From Candidatus Eremiobacterota bacterium (GTDB taxonomy: Bacteria > Vulcanimicrobiota > CADAWZ01 > Ess09-12): a stretch of 61,279 bases of DNA. The notes below the pieces were generated by a model. The model was not told where the DNA came from and ran no database searches. It saw only the letters and a program-made list of their open reading frames with translations. Shown here one piece after another: positions 48,272 to 58,500 of the stretch. The stretch is taken from contig JAVHLM010000026.1 of assembly GCA_031082125.1 (NCBI GenBank), positions 1 to 61,279 on the forward strand, given 5' to 3'. Numbering within the stretch: position 1 is the first letter of the stretch; each line of letters begins with the position of its first letter. Position numbers and translations under genes: made by a program.

Positions 48272-48655
48272 ATGAAAATAGCACTTCCCACTGCAGGACA
48301 CGAGGTGGACAGCCATTTCGGCCACTGCGAGCAATTCACCATTTTCACTATTGACGAAAAGAAAGTCATCACGGGCGAGGAGAATCTTGTTCCCCCGCCG
48401 GGGTGCGGCTGCAAGAGCGAGCTTGTGCCTCATCTTGTCGAAAGGGGCGTTAAAGTCATGCTGGCAGGCAACATGGGAGAAGGAGCCCGCATGATCCTCG
48501 AGCGCCATGGGATCAGCGTGGTGCGGGGTCTCTCAGGCGACGTGCGCCATGTGACGGAAGCCTGGCTCCAGGGCAAGGCCGAGGATTCCGGTCTCGGATG
48601 TGGCGGCCATAATCACCATGGCTGCGGCCATCATCATACGCCAGAGCATAACTGA
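48272..48655 (+). CDS. NifX/NafY-type (FeMo-co biosynthesis) domain protein
   Basis: This 127-residue protein has the dinitrogenase iron-molybdenum cofactor biosynthesis fold: KIALPTAGHEVDSHFGHCEQ, then GVKVMLAGNMGEGARMILE. Proteins of this type bind Fe-S or Fe-Mo clusters, but many small members occur in organisms without nitrogenase. A CGC motif (PPPGCGCK) and a His/Cys-rich tail (GLGCGGHNHHGCGHHH) suggest a further metal site. AAAGGAG precedes the ATG. It follows the PadR gene by about 100 bases and is probably controlled by it. No nif genes are seen here. Confidence 0.88.
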   Translation: MKIALPTAGHEVDSHFGHCEQFTIFTIDEKKVITGEENLVPPPGCGCKSELVPHLVERGVKVMLAGNMGEGARMILERHGISVVRGLSGDVRHVTEAWLQGKAEDSGLGCGGHNHHGCGHHHTPEHN

Positions 48656-48722
48656 CGACATAATCACCACTGGAGGACCTCCCGGGGGACCGCCGAATAA
48701 AAGGATAAACGGGAGGTGTGAG

Positions 48723-49268
48723 ATGAGGAGCAGAACCTTTTTTCTCTTTGTGGCACTTTCCTTTGCATTGTTATGGCTTGGACTTGCCCGTGCCTGTCCC
48801 GCCGCTGCAGAGGATCTCAAGCTTGACAAGGACACGGCCCTTCCCATAGCGGGGAAAGGCACGAAGCTGATGTTCGCCGGCGGCACGAAAGTGAAACTCA
48901 ATGGGGAGAGGCAGGTCGAACAGGGAGTAATTGCACAGGATACGGCCCTCGGTGTTCCCGGGATAGCCCCGGGCCCTACCTTCAAAAAGGGCACCAAGGT
49001 CACTTTCGCCTGGCAGGGTATTGTGAAAGAGGGGACCCTCGCTGATGACGCGGTGCTCAAGGTGGAAGGGACCGGTCAGTCCATCAGGTTCAAGGGGGGC
49101 TGCAAGGTCATATTCGGCGATTCGGGCCTCCTCTGCGGCACGCTGGCTGAGAGCCTGTCACTTCCCAACCCGGCCAGGAGATGGGTTCCCGAGACCTTCC
49201 CTGCAGGGACTTACGTGATGTTCACCGCGATCACGGGCCATGTTTACCTGGTGGTGCCTCCAAAGTAG
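48723..49268 (+). CDS. Exported beta-rich repeat protein
   Basis: This 181-residue protein has a signal peptide (RTFFLFVALSFALLWLGLARACPAAA). Three or four related beta units of about 40 residues follow (KGTKLMFAGGTKVKLNG, KGTKVTFAWQGIVKEGTLAD, RFKGGCKVIFGDSGLLCGTLA). No family recognised. The start is the ATG at 48723 with GGGAGGTGTG upstream; the frame is open much further upstream but that part is not protein-like. Its end overlaps the convergent TMTC-like gene by 38 bases. Confidence 0.8.
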   Translation: MRSRTFFLFVALSFALLWLGLARACPAAAEDLKLDKDTALPIAGKGTKLMFAGGTKVKLNGERQVEQGVIAQDTALGVPGIAPGPTFKKGTKVTFAWQGIVKEGTLADDAVLKVEGTGQSIRFKGGCKVIFGDSGLLCGTLAESLSLPNPARRWVPETFPAGTYVMFTAITGHVYLVVPPK

Positions 49269-51465
49269 GGCGGCTTTTCTTCAGGTTGCTTTCAATGTCT
49301 CTGAGGAGACGGGGGTCCGCCTTGCCGCCAAGCTTTATGAATGCGGCGATATCCTCATGGGCCCGCGTAAAATCCCCGACCTGGAAATAGGTGATGGCGC
49401 GGTTCCTGAAGGCATCGGCCAGGCGGGGATTGAGCTCCAGGGCTTTGCTGAAGTCATCGATAGCCGGGCGATAGTTCTTCCGGGCGCCATGGACTGTACC
49501 CCTGCCGTTGTATGCCTCGGCCCTACGGGGATCAAGTGCGAGGGCCCTCGCATAGTCTGTAAGGGCAGCTTCGGCGTCGCCTGCCGCTCTCCACGCATCA
49601 CCGCGCCTTGTAAAGGCAATGGCGGACTCCGGTTCCAGTTTTATCACGGCGGAATAGTGGCTGAGAGCTTTTTCAGGCCTGCCTCCTGCAAGGCAGATAT
49701 TCCCGCAGTTGAAATGCACCTCCGCTTCATCTTTTCCCAAGGCTATGGCCTTTTCGTAGTCAGAGAGGGCCCTGTCATATTCGCCCCTCCCATAGAAGAG
49801 ATTCCCGCGGCTCTTGAGGGCTGCAGGGAATGACGGGTCAAGCTCAAGGGCTTTCCCGTAATCGACGAGGGCTTCATCATGCCTCGCCAGGCTTCTCAGG
49901 CAGTCGCCCCGGATGCAGTATCCCTCGGGCCTGCGGGGGGCAATGGCGATGATCCTGCTGAAGTCCTCCAGGGCCTTTTCCCCTTCTCCCTGCCGTGAGA
50001 GGAGATTCCCCCTCTCGAAATATGCCTCGGCGAAATCCGGCCTGAGCGTTATTGCCTCATTGAAGTCCGCGAGGGCCCTGGCGCTGTCTCCCTTCATCAC
50101 GTATACCTTCCCGCGGGCAAGGAACGGCTCAGGGTTGGCAGGTGCCACCGCCACGGCATTATCGAAATCTTTCAGCGCCTCATCGAGGTTCCCCTGGTTC
50201 ACATGCCAGGTACCGCGGAAGTGATGGCCTATGAAGCTCCGGGGATAGCAGCGCACCACTTCGGACCAGAGGGTGAGGCCGTTCTTCCAGACCGCGCACA
50301 TGTGCCAGGTCATGGATCCGAAGAGGCAAATCACCGCGAGTACCGCAATCGTAAGGGCCGCCCTGAGGGCTCTGCCCCGTGGAGCTGCGGTGGCATAAAG
50401 CCATGTAAGGCCCTCGCATGCAAGGTAGATAATCCCGATTGAGGGGATATAGGTATTCCTGTCGGCCGTGAGCTCGCGGCCCAGGGTGGGCACGAGCTGG
50501 AGGACGGGAAAGATGGTGATGAGGAAAAAGAGCCACCCGAAGACCAGGCGCCTGGAACGTCCCGCCGCGATGAGGATCAGCACGGTGGCTGACAATGAGA
50601 TGGCGAAATAAAGGCCGCAGTGAGGGGGAAGAATCTGCTCTATGCTTTCATGATAGGGATACACGGGGGAGAGCCCCAGGGGGAGCATGATCTTCCCGAG
50701 ATAGAAAAGCAGAAGGTAGCCGGCAAGCAGCATATTATGGGCCGCGTTAAAGACCATTTTCTCCTTCACCGCACTGCCGGAATAGAGGGAATGGACCAGA
50801 AGTGCCGCCAGGGCCCCTGCCAGCACGAGGTAGGGGATTTTCTCCACAAGGGTTTTTCTCCCGATCTTTCTCTGGAACAGGTAATCCAGCAGCAGCAGCA
50901 GGAAAGGGAGCGTGACGCTCATGGTCTTGGAAAGAAGGGAGAAAAGAAAAAATACCAGCGAGAGGGCATACCAGATCCCTTTCTGCTCCTTCAGCCAGAG
51001 GACGTACCAGATCAGGGAGGCCAGGAAAAACAGGCCGTAAAGGAGGTCCTTTCTCTCCGAGACCCAGGCTACCGACTCGACGCGGAGGGGATGGATGCCG
51101 AAGAGCATGGCGGCAAGGAAAGCCGTGAGGACTCTGCCGTCGAGCAGCCAGATCAGGAAAAAGACGAGCACGATGTTGATCAGGTGCAGGATCACGTTCG
51201 TGAGATGGTAATAAAAGGGATTCAGCCCGAAAAAATGATGCTCAACAGAGAAAGAGAGAAGGATCATGGGGATGTAGTGCTGCCCTGCCATGGGAGTGAA
51301 GAGGGCGGTGATGTTTTTCAGGGAGAGATCCCTGATGAGGGGGTTCTCGGTGACAAGGAACTCGTCGTCCCAGTTGATGAACCCGTTGCCCAGCGACGGC
51401 GAAAAGGCGATGAAGTTCACAAGGACGAGGAGCAGAAGGGCGAGCACTATTCCGCGGTGTTTCAT
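49231..51465 (-). CDS. TMTC-like membrane glycosyltransferase with TPR repeats
   Basis: This 744-residue protein resembles eukaryote TMTC O-mannosyltransferases (DUF1736). The N-terminal half has a conserved acidic loop (GFINWDDEFLV, two adjacent Asp typical of GT-C enzymes), GIHPLRVESVAWVSERKDLLY and about ten transmembrane helices. The C-terminal half has about nine TPR repeats (GNLDEALKDFDNAVAVAPAN, GEYDRALSDYEKAIALGKDE). Such bacterial proteins are presumed to transfer sugars from a lipid carrier to proteins at the periplasmic face, but the substrate is unknown. AGGAGG lies only 2 bases before the ATG. It overlaps the exported protein gene at its 3' end. Confidence 0.87.
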   Translation of the reverse strand: MKHRGIVLALLLLVLVNFIAFSPSLGNGFINWDDEFLVTENPLIRDLSLKNITALFTPMAGQHYIPMILLSFSVEHHFFGLNPFYYHLTNVILHLINIVLVFFLIWLLDGRVLTAFLAAMLFGIHPLRVESVAWVSERKDLLYGLFFLASLIWYVLWLKEQKGIWYALSLVFFLFSLLSKTMSVTLPFLLLLLDYLFQRKIGRKTLVEKIPYLVLAGALAALLVHSLYSGSAVKEKMVFNAAHNMLLAGYLLLFYLGKIMLPLGLSPVYPYHESIEQILPPHCGLYFAISLSATVLILIAAGRSRRLVFGWLFFLITIFPVLQLVPTLGRELTADRNTYIPSIGIIYLACEGLTWLYATAAPRGRALRAALTIAVLAVICLFGSMTWHMCAVWKNGLTLWSEVVRCYPRSFIGHHFRGTWHVNQGNLDEALKDFDNAVAVAPANPEPFLARGKVYVMKGDSARALADFNEAITLRPDFAEAYFERGNLLSRQGEGEKALEDFSRIIAIAPRRPEGYCIRGDCLRSLARHDEALVDYGKALELDPSFPAALKSRGNLFYGRGEYDRALSDYEKAIALGKDEAEVHFNCGNICLAGGRPEKALSHYSAVIKLEPESAIAFTRRGDAWRAAGDAEAALTDYARALALDPRRAEAYNGRGTVHGARKNYRPAIDDFSKALELNPRLADAFRNRAITYFQVGDFTRAHEDIAAFIKLGGKADPRLLRDIESNLKKSRPTLEAPPGKHGP

Positions 51466-51673
51466 GGCCTCCTGGAAGCGTGAGGGATTGCTTGCATTCC
51501 AACGGGAGCACGACGCACCTTATACCGGGGGATATAATGATGGGTCATTTCTGCTCCGGAGTATATTGTAGCAGAAAGATGCATTTTTGTGAATACGGCG
51601 GGAGCCTCGTTCCAGGTAAGGCCGGTTTTCTGTCGAACACTCCATGAAACATGACCTTTGGGGTGGCGGTGCC

Positions 51674-52354
51674 ATGCTTTACGGAGTCTTTTTCGCCGCG
51701 GTCTCTCTTCTCTGCGCAGTCTATGCCTTCAATCCCGGCGGCGTCTCGATGCTTCTCCTGTGGCCTTCCGCATCGTTCATGACCGTCGCAGTGGCATATT
51801 TCACGAGAAACGGCTTCATATTCGGCAAGAGGCGCGACGGGAGGCTCGGTGCTTTCAGGGTTATCGTGCTTCTTCCCTTTCTGCTCACTATCTGGCTCAT
51901 GTGGCATATCCTCAGGGCACTGCGGCCCGAGCCGCCCTGCCACGAGGTGGCTCCCGGCCTGTTCCTGGGGAGGCTTCCGCTCCCCGGCGAGGTGCCTGAG
52001 GAGGTCAGGGTCATCGTCGATATGACGGCGGAGCATTATGAGCATGCCGAGGTGATGAAGGGAAGAGAGTATATTCTGATACCCACGCTTGACGGCTCTG
52101 CGCCGGGGACCGATCATTTCGTGGCAGCCATGAGGCATGTCCTGCCGGCCGGGGGGGCCATGCTGGTCCACTGCGCGGAAGGCTACGGCCGCTCAGCGAT
52201 GTGCGCCGCCGTCATCATGGTCCTGAAGGGCGCCGCGAAGAACATAGAGGAAGCCGAGGAGATAATGAGGCGCTCACGGAGCCGCGTGGCAATAAGGTCC
52301 TCGCAGAGTGAGTGCGCCAGGAAAGCGATAAGGGCCCTCGCCGAAGGCCTGTGA
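51674..52354 (+). CDS. Membrane-anchored dual-specificity phosphatase
   Basis: This 226-residue protein has two hydrophobic segments at the N-terminus (LYGVFFAAVSLLCAVYAF and a second near residue 60), then a tyrosine/dual-specificity phosphatase domain. The active site is HCAEGYGRSAM, matching the HCxxGxxRS loop with Cys and Arg. The general-acid Asp would be in TLDGSAPGT. PTEN-like and PTPMT-like bacterial enzymes of this type dephosphorylate lipids or proteins. The start could also be the ATG at 51644; only 51674 has a GGGGTGG site upstream. Confidence 0.85.
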   Translation: MLYGVFFAAVSLLCAVYAFNPGGVSMLLLWPSASFMTVAVAYFTRNGFIFGKRRDGRLGAFRVIVLLPFLLTIWLMWHILRALRPEPPCHEVAPGLFLGRLPLPGEVPEEVRVIVDMTAEHYEHAEVMKGREYILIPTLDGSAPGTDHFVAAMRHVLPAGGAMLVHCAEGYGRSAMCAAVIMVLKGAAKNIEEAEEIMRRSRSRVAIRSSQSECARKAIRALAEGL

Positions 52355-52442
52355 AGAGTGACCGCTCCCCTTTTCCCCTGGCCTCCTGCTGGGAAGCCTT
52401 CCTCAAGAGCGCGGCATAGTCCCATGCAATACGGGCTTTTGC

Positions 52443-54983
52443 TCAGAGCCGCTTTCTTGTGCCGTTCCCATACACCAGGAAGGGCGTCCCTTCCGAGGGG
52501 GAGCCGAAGGTGAAGGTAAGGTCATGGGGCGCCCTGCCCCGCACGGTGAGGGTCCGAAGGCCGTGGAGAAGGTGGAGGTGGCAGGCCTCGCAGAGCACGA
52601 TGAGGTTCCACTCGTCATCGGTGCCCCCCTGGGAGCGCCTGATGATATGGTGCACATGGAGGTTTTTGCGGCAGCGGCAGCCCGGGGCCTGGCAGCGGAA
52701 CCGGTCACGCTTGAGGATCCTGTGATGATGTGCCGCTTTTTTCAAGCTTCCCTCAGTGACAAGGTAGTCCGCCAGGAGGGCGGCAAGAAATTTCTCTTCA
52801 GGGCTGATGAGGCTCCCGGCGCCTTCCGCCTGGGAGAGGCGGCTGAGAAAGGCATGGGCCGCGAGGTTCCAGACCTCATAGAGCTCCCGGGGGAGGAAGA
52901 ACTTGATCGTCATGGCGCCCTTCACTGCACGGGAGGGGTCCAGTGAAGAGATGACGTCCCTGAGAAATACCTCCTCGGGGCTCTCGCCGCGAGGAATGGT
53001 GCAGATCCGCAGGGCTTTTTCCAGTGACTGATGGCAGGAGCACATGGGATTCTGGCACCCATGGGGTGCCTGCTCCTTCCCATTGCATGCCCCTGCATAC
53101 CGATGATCACTCCCCGCCTGGTCTCCGAGGCCCGCACACAGGCGCGAATTTTTTTCAATTTTCATCTGGGCCTCGGAGGCCATCATCTCTTCCACATCGC
53201 CGAAATATTTCCAGGGCTTCTCAAAGCGCCTGTCCCGGGAAGCGACGAGCTCCTCATCGTCTGCCCGAAGAGGCCACGAAGGATTGAGCGAGGGGCCTGT
53301 GTACCAGGACCCGCTCATTATGAGGACCTGCACCTCCGAAGAGAGGTCATGGAATCTCTCGTCGGTGACATAGCGGAATCCGGGAAGAATCTTATAATTG
53401 TGTGAGGCAAGGCAGTCATACTCCAGGATCCTGGCGATGCGCCCCGCCTCTTCCCTGAGGTCAACGGTGGGGACGCTCGCCGCATAGGCAATCCACTGGG
53501 ATTCGTTTCTGGAGTCCACCACGGGGAGGATGAGGCGGGCCTGCTCCCTGGTGATGACGCCTTGCTTGAAGGCATCCTCGGTGAGGGAATGGCGGCGGAA
53601 GCCCTCGGCGAGCTTAATGAGCTGGCGGGTCTGGGCCATCGAGAAGCCGCACCGCTCCCCGGCGTAGTCCTCGATGAACTCATAGCCGAGAAGGCGTTGG
53701 AGCTGCCTCGCATCCATCGCCCGCAGGAGCATCCCCGTGGCCACGTCGAGCCTCTGGCGGATTGAGGCGGCCTTGATGAGGCGGTCCGCAACAGCCCTGG
53801 CGGAGACCCCGGCGCCTCTTCCCGGCCGGGCCTCTTCCAGCCACGACGGGAAGAAGATGCTCCAGGGTGATGACCACGGAGTCTCACCGGCCCCTCCCTC
53901 GCCGCCCTGCCCGGTGATCTCGTCGGGATCGCTGATGCGGCGGTTGCCCATCCGCTTCTTTAAAAGAGGCACCCGGGAGAAGAGGGGGCGGCTCCCCTCG
54001 GCATCAAGCGCCGGAAGCTCTGGAGCGATTTTCCCTGAGGCCATGAAGTTCGCGAGGAGCGCCTCGACAAACCCAGAAAGGGGCCCGTCATAGTGCTCCC
54101 TGTCCCGGAAAAGCGAGAGGGCGAAGTCCCAGGTGAGGGCAAGTGATGGTGACACGCTGAAATGCATCATCGTGCCCTCGTCCCCGGTGCATTGCGATTC
54201 ATCGCTCAGTGGGCCGCAAGCGGAATCCGCCGCGCCTGATGCTGAATCCATCGCTCCCTCAGCACAAGAGCCATGAGCCGCTGCAGTATTCTCACCGGCC
54301 TCGAAGGCCTGCCCGCCCGCCATGCTCACGCCGGAAGGGGCAGTCGAGCCGGCTTTCCCTTCGGCGAGCGACTTCTTCACCTCCCTCTCGAGGCCGCAGA
54401 GTGAGCGCCCCTCTGCAATGGCGAGCCACCAGGACTCATTCTCAGGGGTGATGACCCTTGAGAGCTGCCTTAAGGCGCTCTTCGCGATTTTTCCCTGCAG
54501 ATAAGCCTCCCGGGTGAGAGGCAGGTTCCGAAGAAGCTCATAATTGTGCATCAGCTCCGACGCGGTGCGCCCCGAGAACGAGAGATGCTCCGTGGCGAAG
54601 GTCCCCATGGAGCGGTATCCCAACTCCCCAACCCCTTTCGTTTTCAGAGTGACGAGAAGGCCACCGAGTGTAAGGTCAAGCGCCAGGCGGCCGCGGACTG
54701 CCTCACAAAGTAGAAAATCGATGCGCTCTGCCCGCTCATCCCTGTCGATGGAGCCGAAGGAGATCTCCTCCGTGAGCTTTTCGGCTTCGGGGATGAGGCC
54801 TTCCCTTGTGATCTTGACCAGGTGCTCCGGCCTGCATGAGGTTTTCTCGGGGAACTCATAAGGCTCCGGGAGGAGGAGCATATCCTCGCAGTCCTGAGAA
54901 GACAAAGAATCATTGAAGTAAAGAAGCTCCTCTTCATCGGGGAGAAACAGATCACAGATTGTTTGGGTCTCATGTGTATCCAT
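52443..54983 (-). CDS. DUF222-like / HNH endonuclease with duplicated domain
   Basis: This 846-residue protein ends in an HNH nuclease (about 755-805): FRCQAPGCRCRKNLHVHHII, a GGTDDEWNLIVLC segment and a final CHLHLLHG. It is long for the family because a DUF222-like helical domain occurs twice (about 101-202 and 413-520). Both copies follow the same order: ALDLTLGGLL and DVATGMLLRA, LGYRSMGTFATEHLSFS and LGYEFIEDYAGERCGFS, NESWWLAIAEG and NESQWIAYAAS. Such proteins are multicopy, possibly homing or restriction-like nucleases. A TTGATA-17-TACAAT promoter puts the transcript start at the ATG, so the mRNA is likely leaderless. Confidence 0.87.
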   Translation of the reverse strand: MDTHETQTICDLFLPDEEELLYFNDSLSSQDCEDMLLLPEPYEFPEKTSCRPEHLVKITREGLIPEAEKLTEEISFGSIDRDERAERIDFLLCEAVRGRLALDLTLGGLLVTLKTKGVGELGYRSMGTFATEHLSFSGRTASELMHNYELLRNLPLTREAYLQGKIAKSALRQLSRVITPENESWWLAIAEGRSLCGLEREVKKSLAEGKAGSTAPSGVSMAGGQAFEAGENTAAAHGSCAEGAMDSASGAADSACGPLSDESQCTGDEGTMMHFSVSPSLALTWDFALSLFRDREHYDGPLSGFVEALLANFMASGKIAPELPALDAEGSRPLFSRVPLLKKRMGNRRISDPDEITGQGGEGGAGETPWSSPWSIFFPSWLEEARPGRGAGVSARAVADRLIKAASIRQRLDVATGMLLRAMDARQLQRLLGYEFIEDYAGERCGFSMAQTRQLIKLAEGFRRHSLTEDAFKQGVITREQARLILPVVDSRNESQWIAYAASVPTVDLREEAGRIARILEYDCLASHNYKILPGFRYVTDERFHDLSSEVQVLIMSGSWYTGPSLNPSWPLRADDEELVASRDRRFEKPWKYFGDVEEMMASEAQMKIEKNSRLCAGLGDQAGSDHRYAGACNGKEQAPHGCQNPMCSCHQSLEKALRICTIPRGESPEEVFLRDVISSLDPSRAVKGAMTIKFFLPRELYEVWNLAAHAFLSRLSQAEGAGSLISPEEKFLAALLADYLVTEGSLKKAAHHHRILKRDRFRCQAPGCRCRKNLHVHHIIRRSQGGTDDEWNLIVLCEACHLHLLHGLRTLTVRGRAPHDLTFTFGSPSEGTPFLVYGNGTRKRL

Positions 54984-54989
54984 AACCCC

Positions 54990-55018
54990 ATTGTATCATA
55001 TCAAAGAAAAAATATCAA
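54990..55018 (-). promoter_or_regulatory. Promoter of the HNH gene, likely leaderless
   Basis: On the minus strand TTGATA (55018-55013) and TACAAT (54995-54990) are 17 bp apart, with only six bases between the -10 and the ATG at 54983. Confidence 0.6.
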
Positions 55019-55517
55019 ACAGGTCACCCATCAAAAACCCATTCACCGCAAAGATAAAACGACGTCGCAGGATGGCCTCCTGAGGGCCTGGAAGGGGCGA
55101 AGAGGGTAAAAATGACTCTGAAGGCCCTTAGGCTCAAGCCAGCGAAGGACCGGGCCCCTTTCCATGGGCTTCAGCTCCCGTCTGCCGCCGGGAGCCTCCA
55201 TGCTAAAACTTCCGATATCTTTTAATCTACGTGGAGATGTCAGATATCTTTAACCTGCCCCCGGCATGCCAGCGTTTCCCGTGAGTTACGCAGGCATAAT
55301 TCACGTCAATTGCTATGTCATCAAAAAGGGCTTTCTCCCCGGGGCCCACGGCAAGCACCTTGGCTTCACTGATATTCACCGATACCACTTTCCCCCGGCC
55401 CATCAGAACTCAACCTCCCTCGCGCTGGTAAAGGCGCCGCTTTTCCCGCCCCGCTTCTCATGCCGGAGGGTGAGTGAAAGACGCTGCTCCCTGGCGGAAG
55501 ATGCCTGGTGCGGCGGC

Positions 55518-55550
55518 AAAAAAAAAGAAGAGCCTCCCGGGCTCCTCTTC
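55518..55550 (-). terminator. Terminator of the giant adhesin-like gene
   Basis: On the minus strand GAAGAG pairs with CTCTTC (with further G/C pairs inside) and is followed by nine T residues, about 20 bases after the stop. Confidence 0.8.
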
Positions 55551-55570
55551 ATGTATCTTTTCTTCGCTCC

Positions 55571-58500
55571 TTACCTCCCCGAGGTCTGCGTGTTCTCCGC
55601 TTCCTTGGGGATTGTTCTCTTCCTGAGGAGGAAGTCTTTGTAGATCGAGTAGTCACCGTCGTGGACCTGCGACTTATCGACAAGCGGGATAATCACGAAG
55701 GGCATGTTTCCCGCCGAGAGGACCGTCCCTGCATAGGCGCTGTAATTGGCCTCGCTGCCGTAGAGGGTCGTTATCATATACTGGACGTAGTCGCCGGTGT
55801 TGAGGAGATCGGTCGGGTAGAGGAGCTGGTTGATCTCGTACTCAATCGTCGAGAGCGTGATGATGAGCTGCTCAAGCGGGTAGGGGAACGGGTTCAGGTT
55901 CCCGTTGTCGGGCACAGGCGTGGGCGGCACCGGCGGGATGGGCTCCGGCGGGTTCGGAGTGGGCGGTACCGGCGGAGTGGGCTCCGGCGGGTTCGGAGTG
56001 GGAGGCACCGGCGGGGTGGGCGTCGGCGGCTCGGGAGGAATGGGTCCCGGCCCTGGGCCTGGTGCGACAATCACGAGATAGACATTGCCTGTTCCGCCGT
56101 CTGACGTGGCCGTGACAGTGCCGCCGGGGATATAGACGATCATGGGCTGTGCTGCCGTGCCCACTGAGCCGCCATTGGCCTCGAGGGTGATATTGTTCAC
56201 GTGATGATCGGAATTGATGGCTATCTGGCCCGGCGTGGCGTTCAGGATGGAGCCGTTCTGCGTCGTCACCGTCACGTCGTGATTGGCGTTGAGGTCGCTT
56301 ATCGTGAGATCTCCGCTTTCCGCCGCAAGGTTGATGTCGGTGCCGGCGGTGACACCGCCCAGAGGGTAGTTCCAGGAGGTCATGACCACAGGGCCTACGG
56401 TGAGGCCGTCACCGGTCGTGGTGTCCAGCTCGTTGGTGTAGACGCTCCCTGTCGTGGCCACAGCCGCCATGTTGGTCACATCGGTCTCGATAGGATCAGC
56501 GGGCGTGACGTCATCGCCGGGAGTGCCTATATCGTTCTGCGCCTCGAAGGTCACATCGGCGGCCGTCACGTTCACCGCGTCGCCGTTCCCGTCAACAATC
56601 GAACCGCCGAAGGCGTGGAGGCTCACGGTCTGCCCTGCGGCGCTTATCTCGTTGGTGAGCGTGATATCGCCCAAGGTGCAGTTGATGCCCACGTCCCCGC
56701 TGGCGGTGATGCCGGTGCTACCGTCGCCGATGGTAAGGCCGTCGGCTTCATCGACAAAGACGGTGCCGGGGGTTCCGGGGACGCCGTTTGCGTTTGCCGT
56801 GAGGATGTTCACGTTGGTGTTGATATGGTTCGCTACCGTGCCGACATCGCCGTTGGTGGCGTTAAGGTGCACCGTGTCTGTTGTGATAGCAGCGGCGGCA
56901 TTGTCCTGGGTGATGGAGTCATCGGCGTTGATGGTGACGGTGTCGCCTTCGGCGGTGATGCTGCCGCCCAGGGTCACGTTCGCATCGGAGTTCAGGGTCA
57001 CGTTGCCGGTTCCTCCGCCTGCTCCTGCGGTGATAGAGTTGTTCACGTCAATGTCGCCGCCTGCGTTGGTCGTAAGGGTGACATCGCCGTTTCCTCCGGG
57101 CACCGCGTTCCCTGCCGACACTGCGGTGTCGATGGTGAGTGTGCCGCCCGTGGCGATCTCGATGTCGGTACCTGCCGTGACGCCGCCTGCGGGGATGCAG
57201 GTCGTGGCCGTTATCGTGAGGCCGTTGCCCGCGAGATCGATGTCATTGACAAAGACGCCGCCAGTGCCGCCATCAGCGGCAAGGGTGGTGATGTCCACTA
57301 TGAGAGGCGCGATGCCGCTTCCCACGCCGGTACCTGCCGTGGCGCCCAGGATGGACGAGGTGACCTGGCCGCCGCCGTTGGTGATGGAGCCCGCGGCGTT
57401 CAGGCACACGCCGTCATTTTCGGCGGTGACCATGCCGTTCACGTTGATGTCGCCAGAGGCGGTGGTGACAGAGATGTTGCCGTCGCCGCTTCCTCCGGGT
57501 GAGCCTGCCGTGACGGTGGCAAGGTCGGCCTGCCCAGCCGAATTGAGAGTGATATTGCCGTCGGCCGTGGTGACGCTGGTGGCGTTCATGGTGCCGCCTG
57601 CGGTGGTGGTGAGGTCGATGTCGCTTCCCGCCCCTGCGGTGGTGACGGAAGTCGCTGTCATGTTCCCGCCGGCGCTGATGGCGATGACGCTTCCCGCCCC
57701 GGTTGTTGAGACACTGGTAAGGGTCACCGCGTTGGCCTCGTCGATGGTGATACCGCCCGTGGCGGTGGTGGCCGTGATGCTGTCCACATTGGTGTTGATG
57801 TCGTTGCCGCTGCCGATGCCTGTCGTCGCCGTGAGTTCTGCCGTGGCTGCCGTGATGTTGTTGCCGGTGCCTGTAGAGGCGATGGCTCCGGCGGCATTCA
57901 CGGTGACGGTGTCGTTCTGCGCGGTGAGGGAGCCGCCGAGAGTCACGTCACCGTTGGAGGTGACGGTCACATCGCCGTTTCCGACGCCTGCGCCGCCTGA
58001 GGTGACGGTGGAGCCTTCGTTGACGGTGACACTGCCGCCGCTGGTGGTGGTGATGCCCACGTTGCCGGAGGCTCCCGTGGCGTTATTGGCCGTGACGTTT
58101 GCGTTGTTGGCAATGGTGATATCGCCGCCGTTGCCGGTGGTGAGGGTGACGTCTCCGCCTCCGCTCGCGGCGTTGGTCCCCGCGGTGACGTTGGCGTTCA
58201 CGTTGACGCTGCCTCCGTTGGTGGTGGTGAGGGTCACTTCGCCCGCGGCGCCCGTGGCGTTGTTTCCTGCGGTGACGGCGCTGTTCACGGTGAGGGTTGA
58301 GCCGGTGGAGATGACGGCATCGGTGCCTGCGCTCACGCCGTTGACGCCGCAGGTCGTGTTGATGATGGTGAGGCCGTTTCCATTGCTGTCAACGTCGGTG
58401 ATATACACGCCGCCGGCCGTGCTCTGGGCTCCCATCTGCGCCACGTCCACCTTGAGCGGTGCGCCGCCTGCGCCTATGTCATCCTGAGTGGAGATGCCCA

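Larger units (their letters stand above)
54984..55570. other. Gene-poor spacer
   Basis: No gene is supported. It holds the HNH promoter, two copies of GATATCTTT (55214 and 55243, 29 bp apart) of unknown meaning and the terminator of the adhesin-like gene. A plus-strand frame at 55266-55643 has no ribosome site and overlaps that terminator. Confidence 0.5.

Noticed and set aside
55266-55643. Possible plus-strand gene of 125 codons before the adhesin-like gene
   Set aside because: It has no ribosome site or recognisable domain and runs through the terminator and end of the adhesin-like gene.
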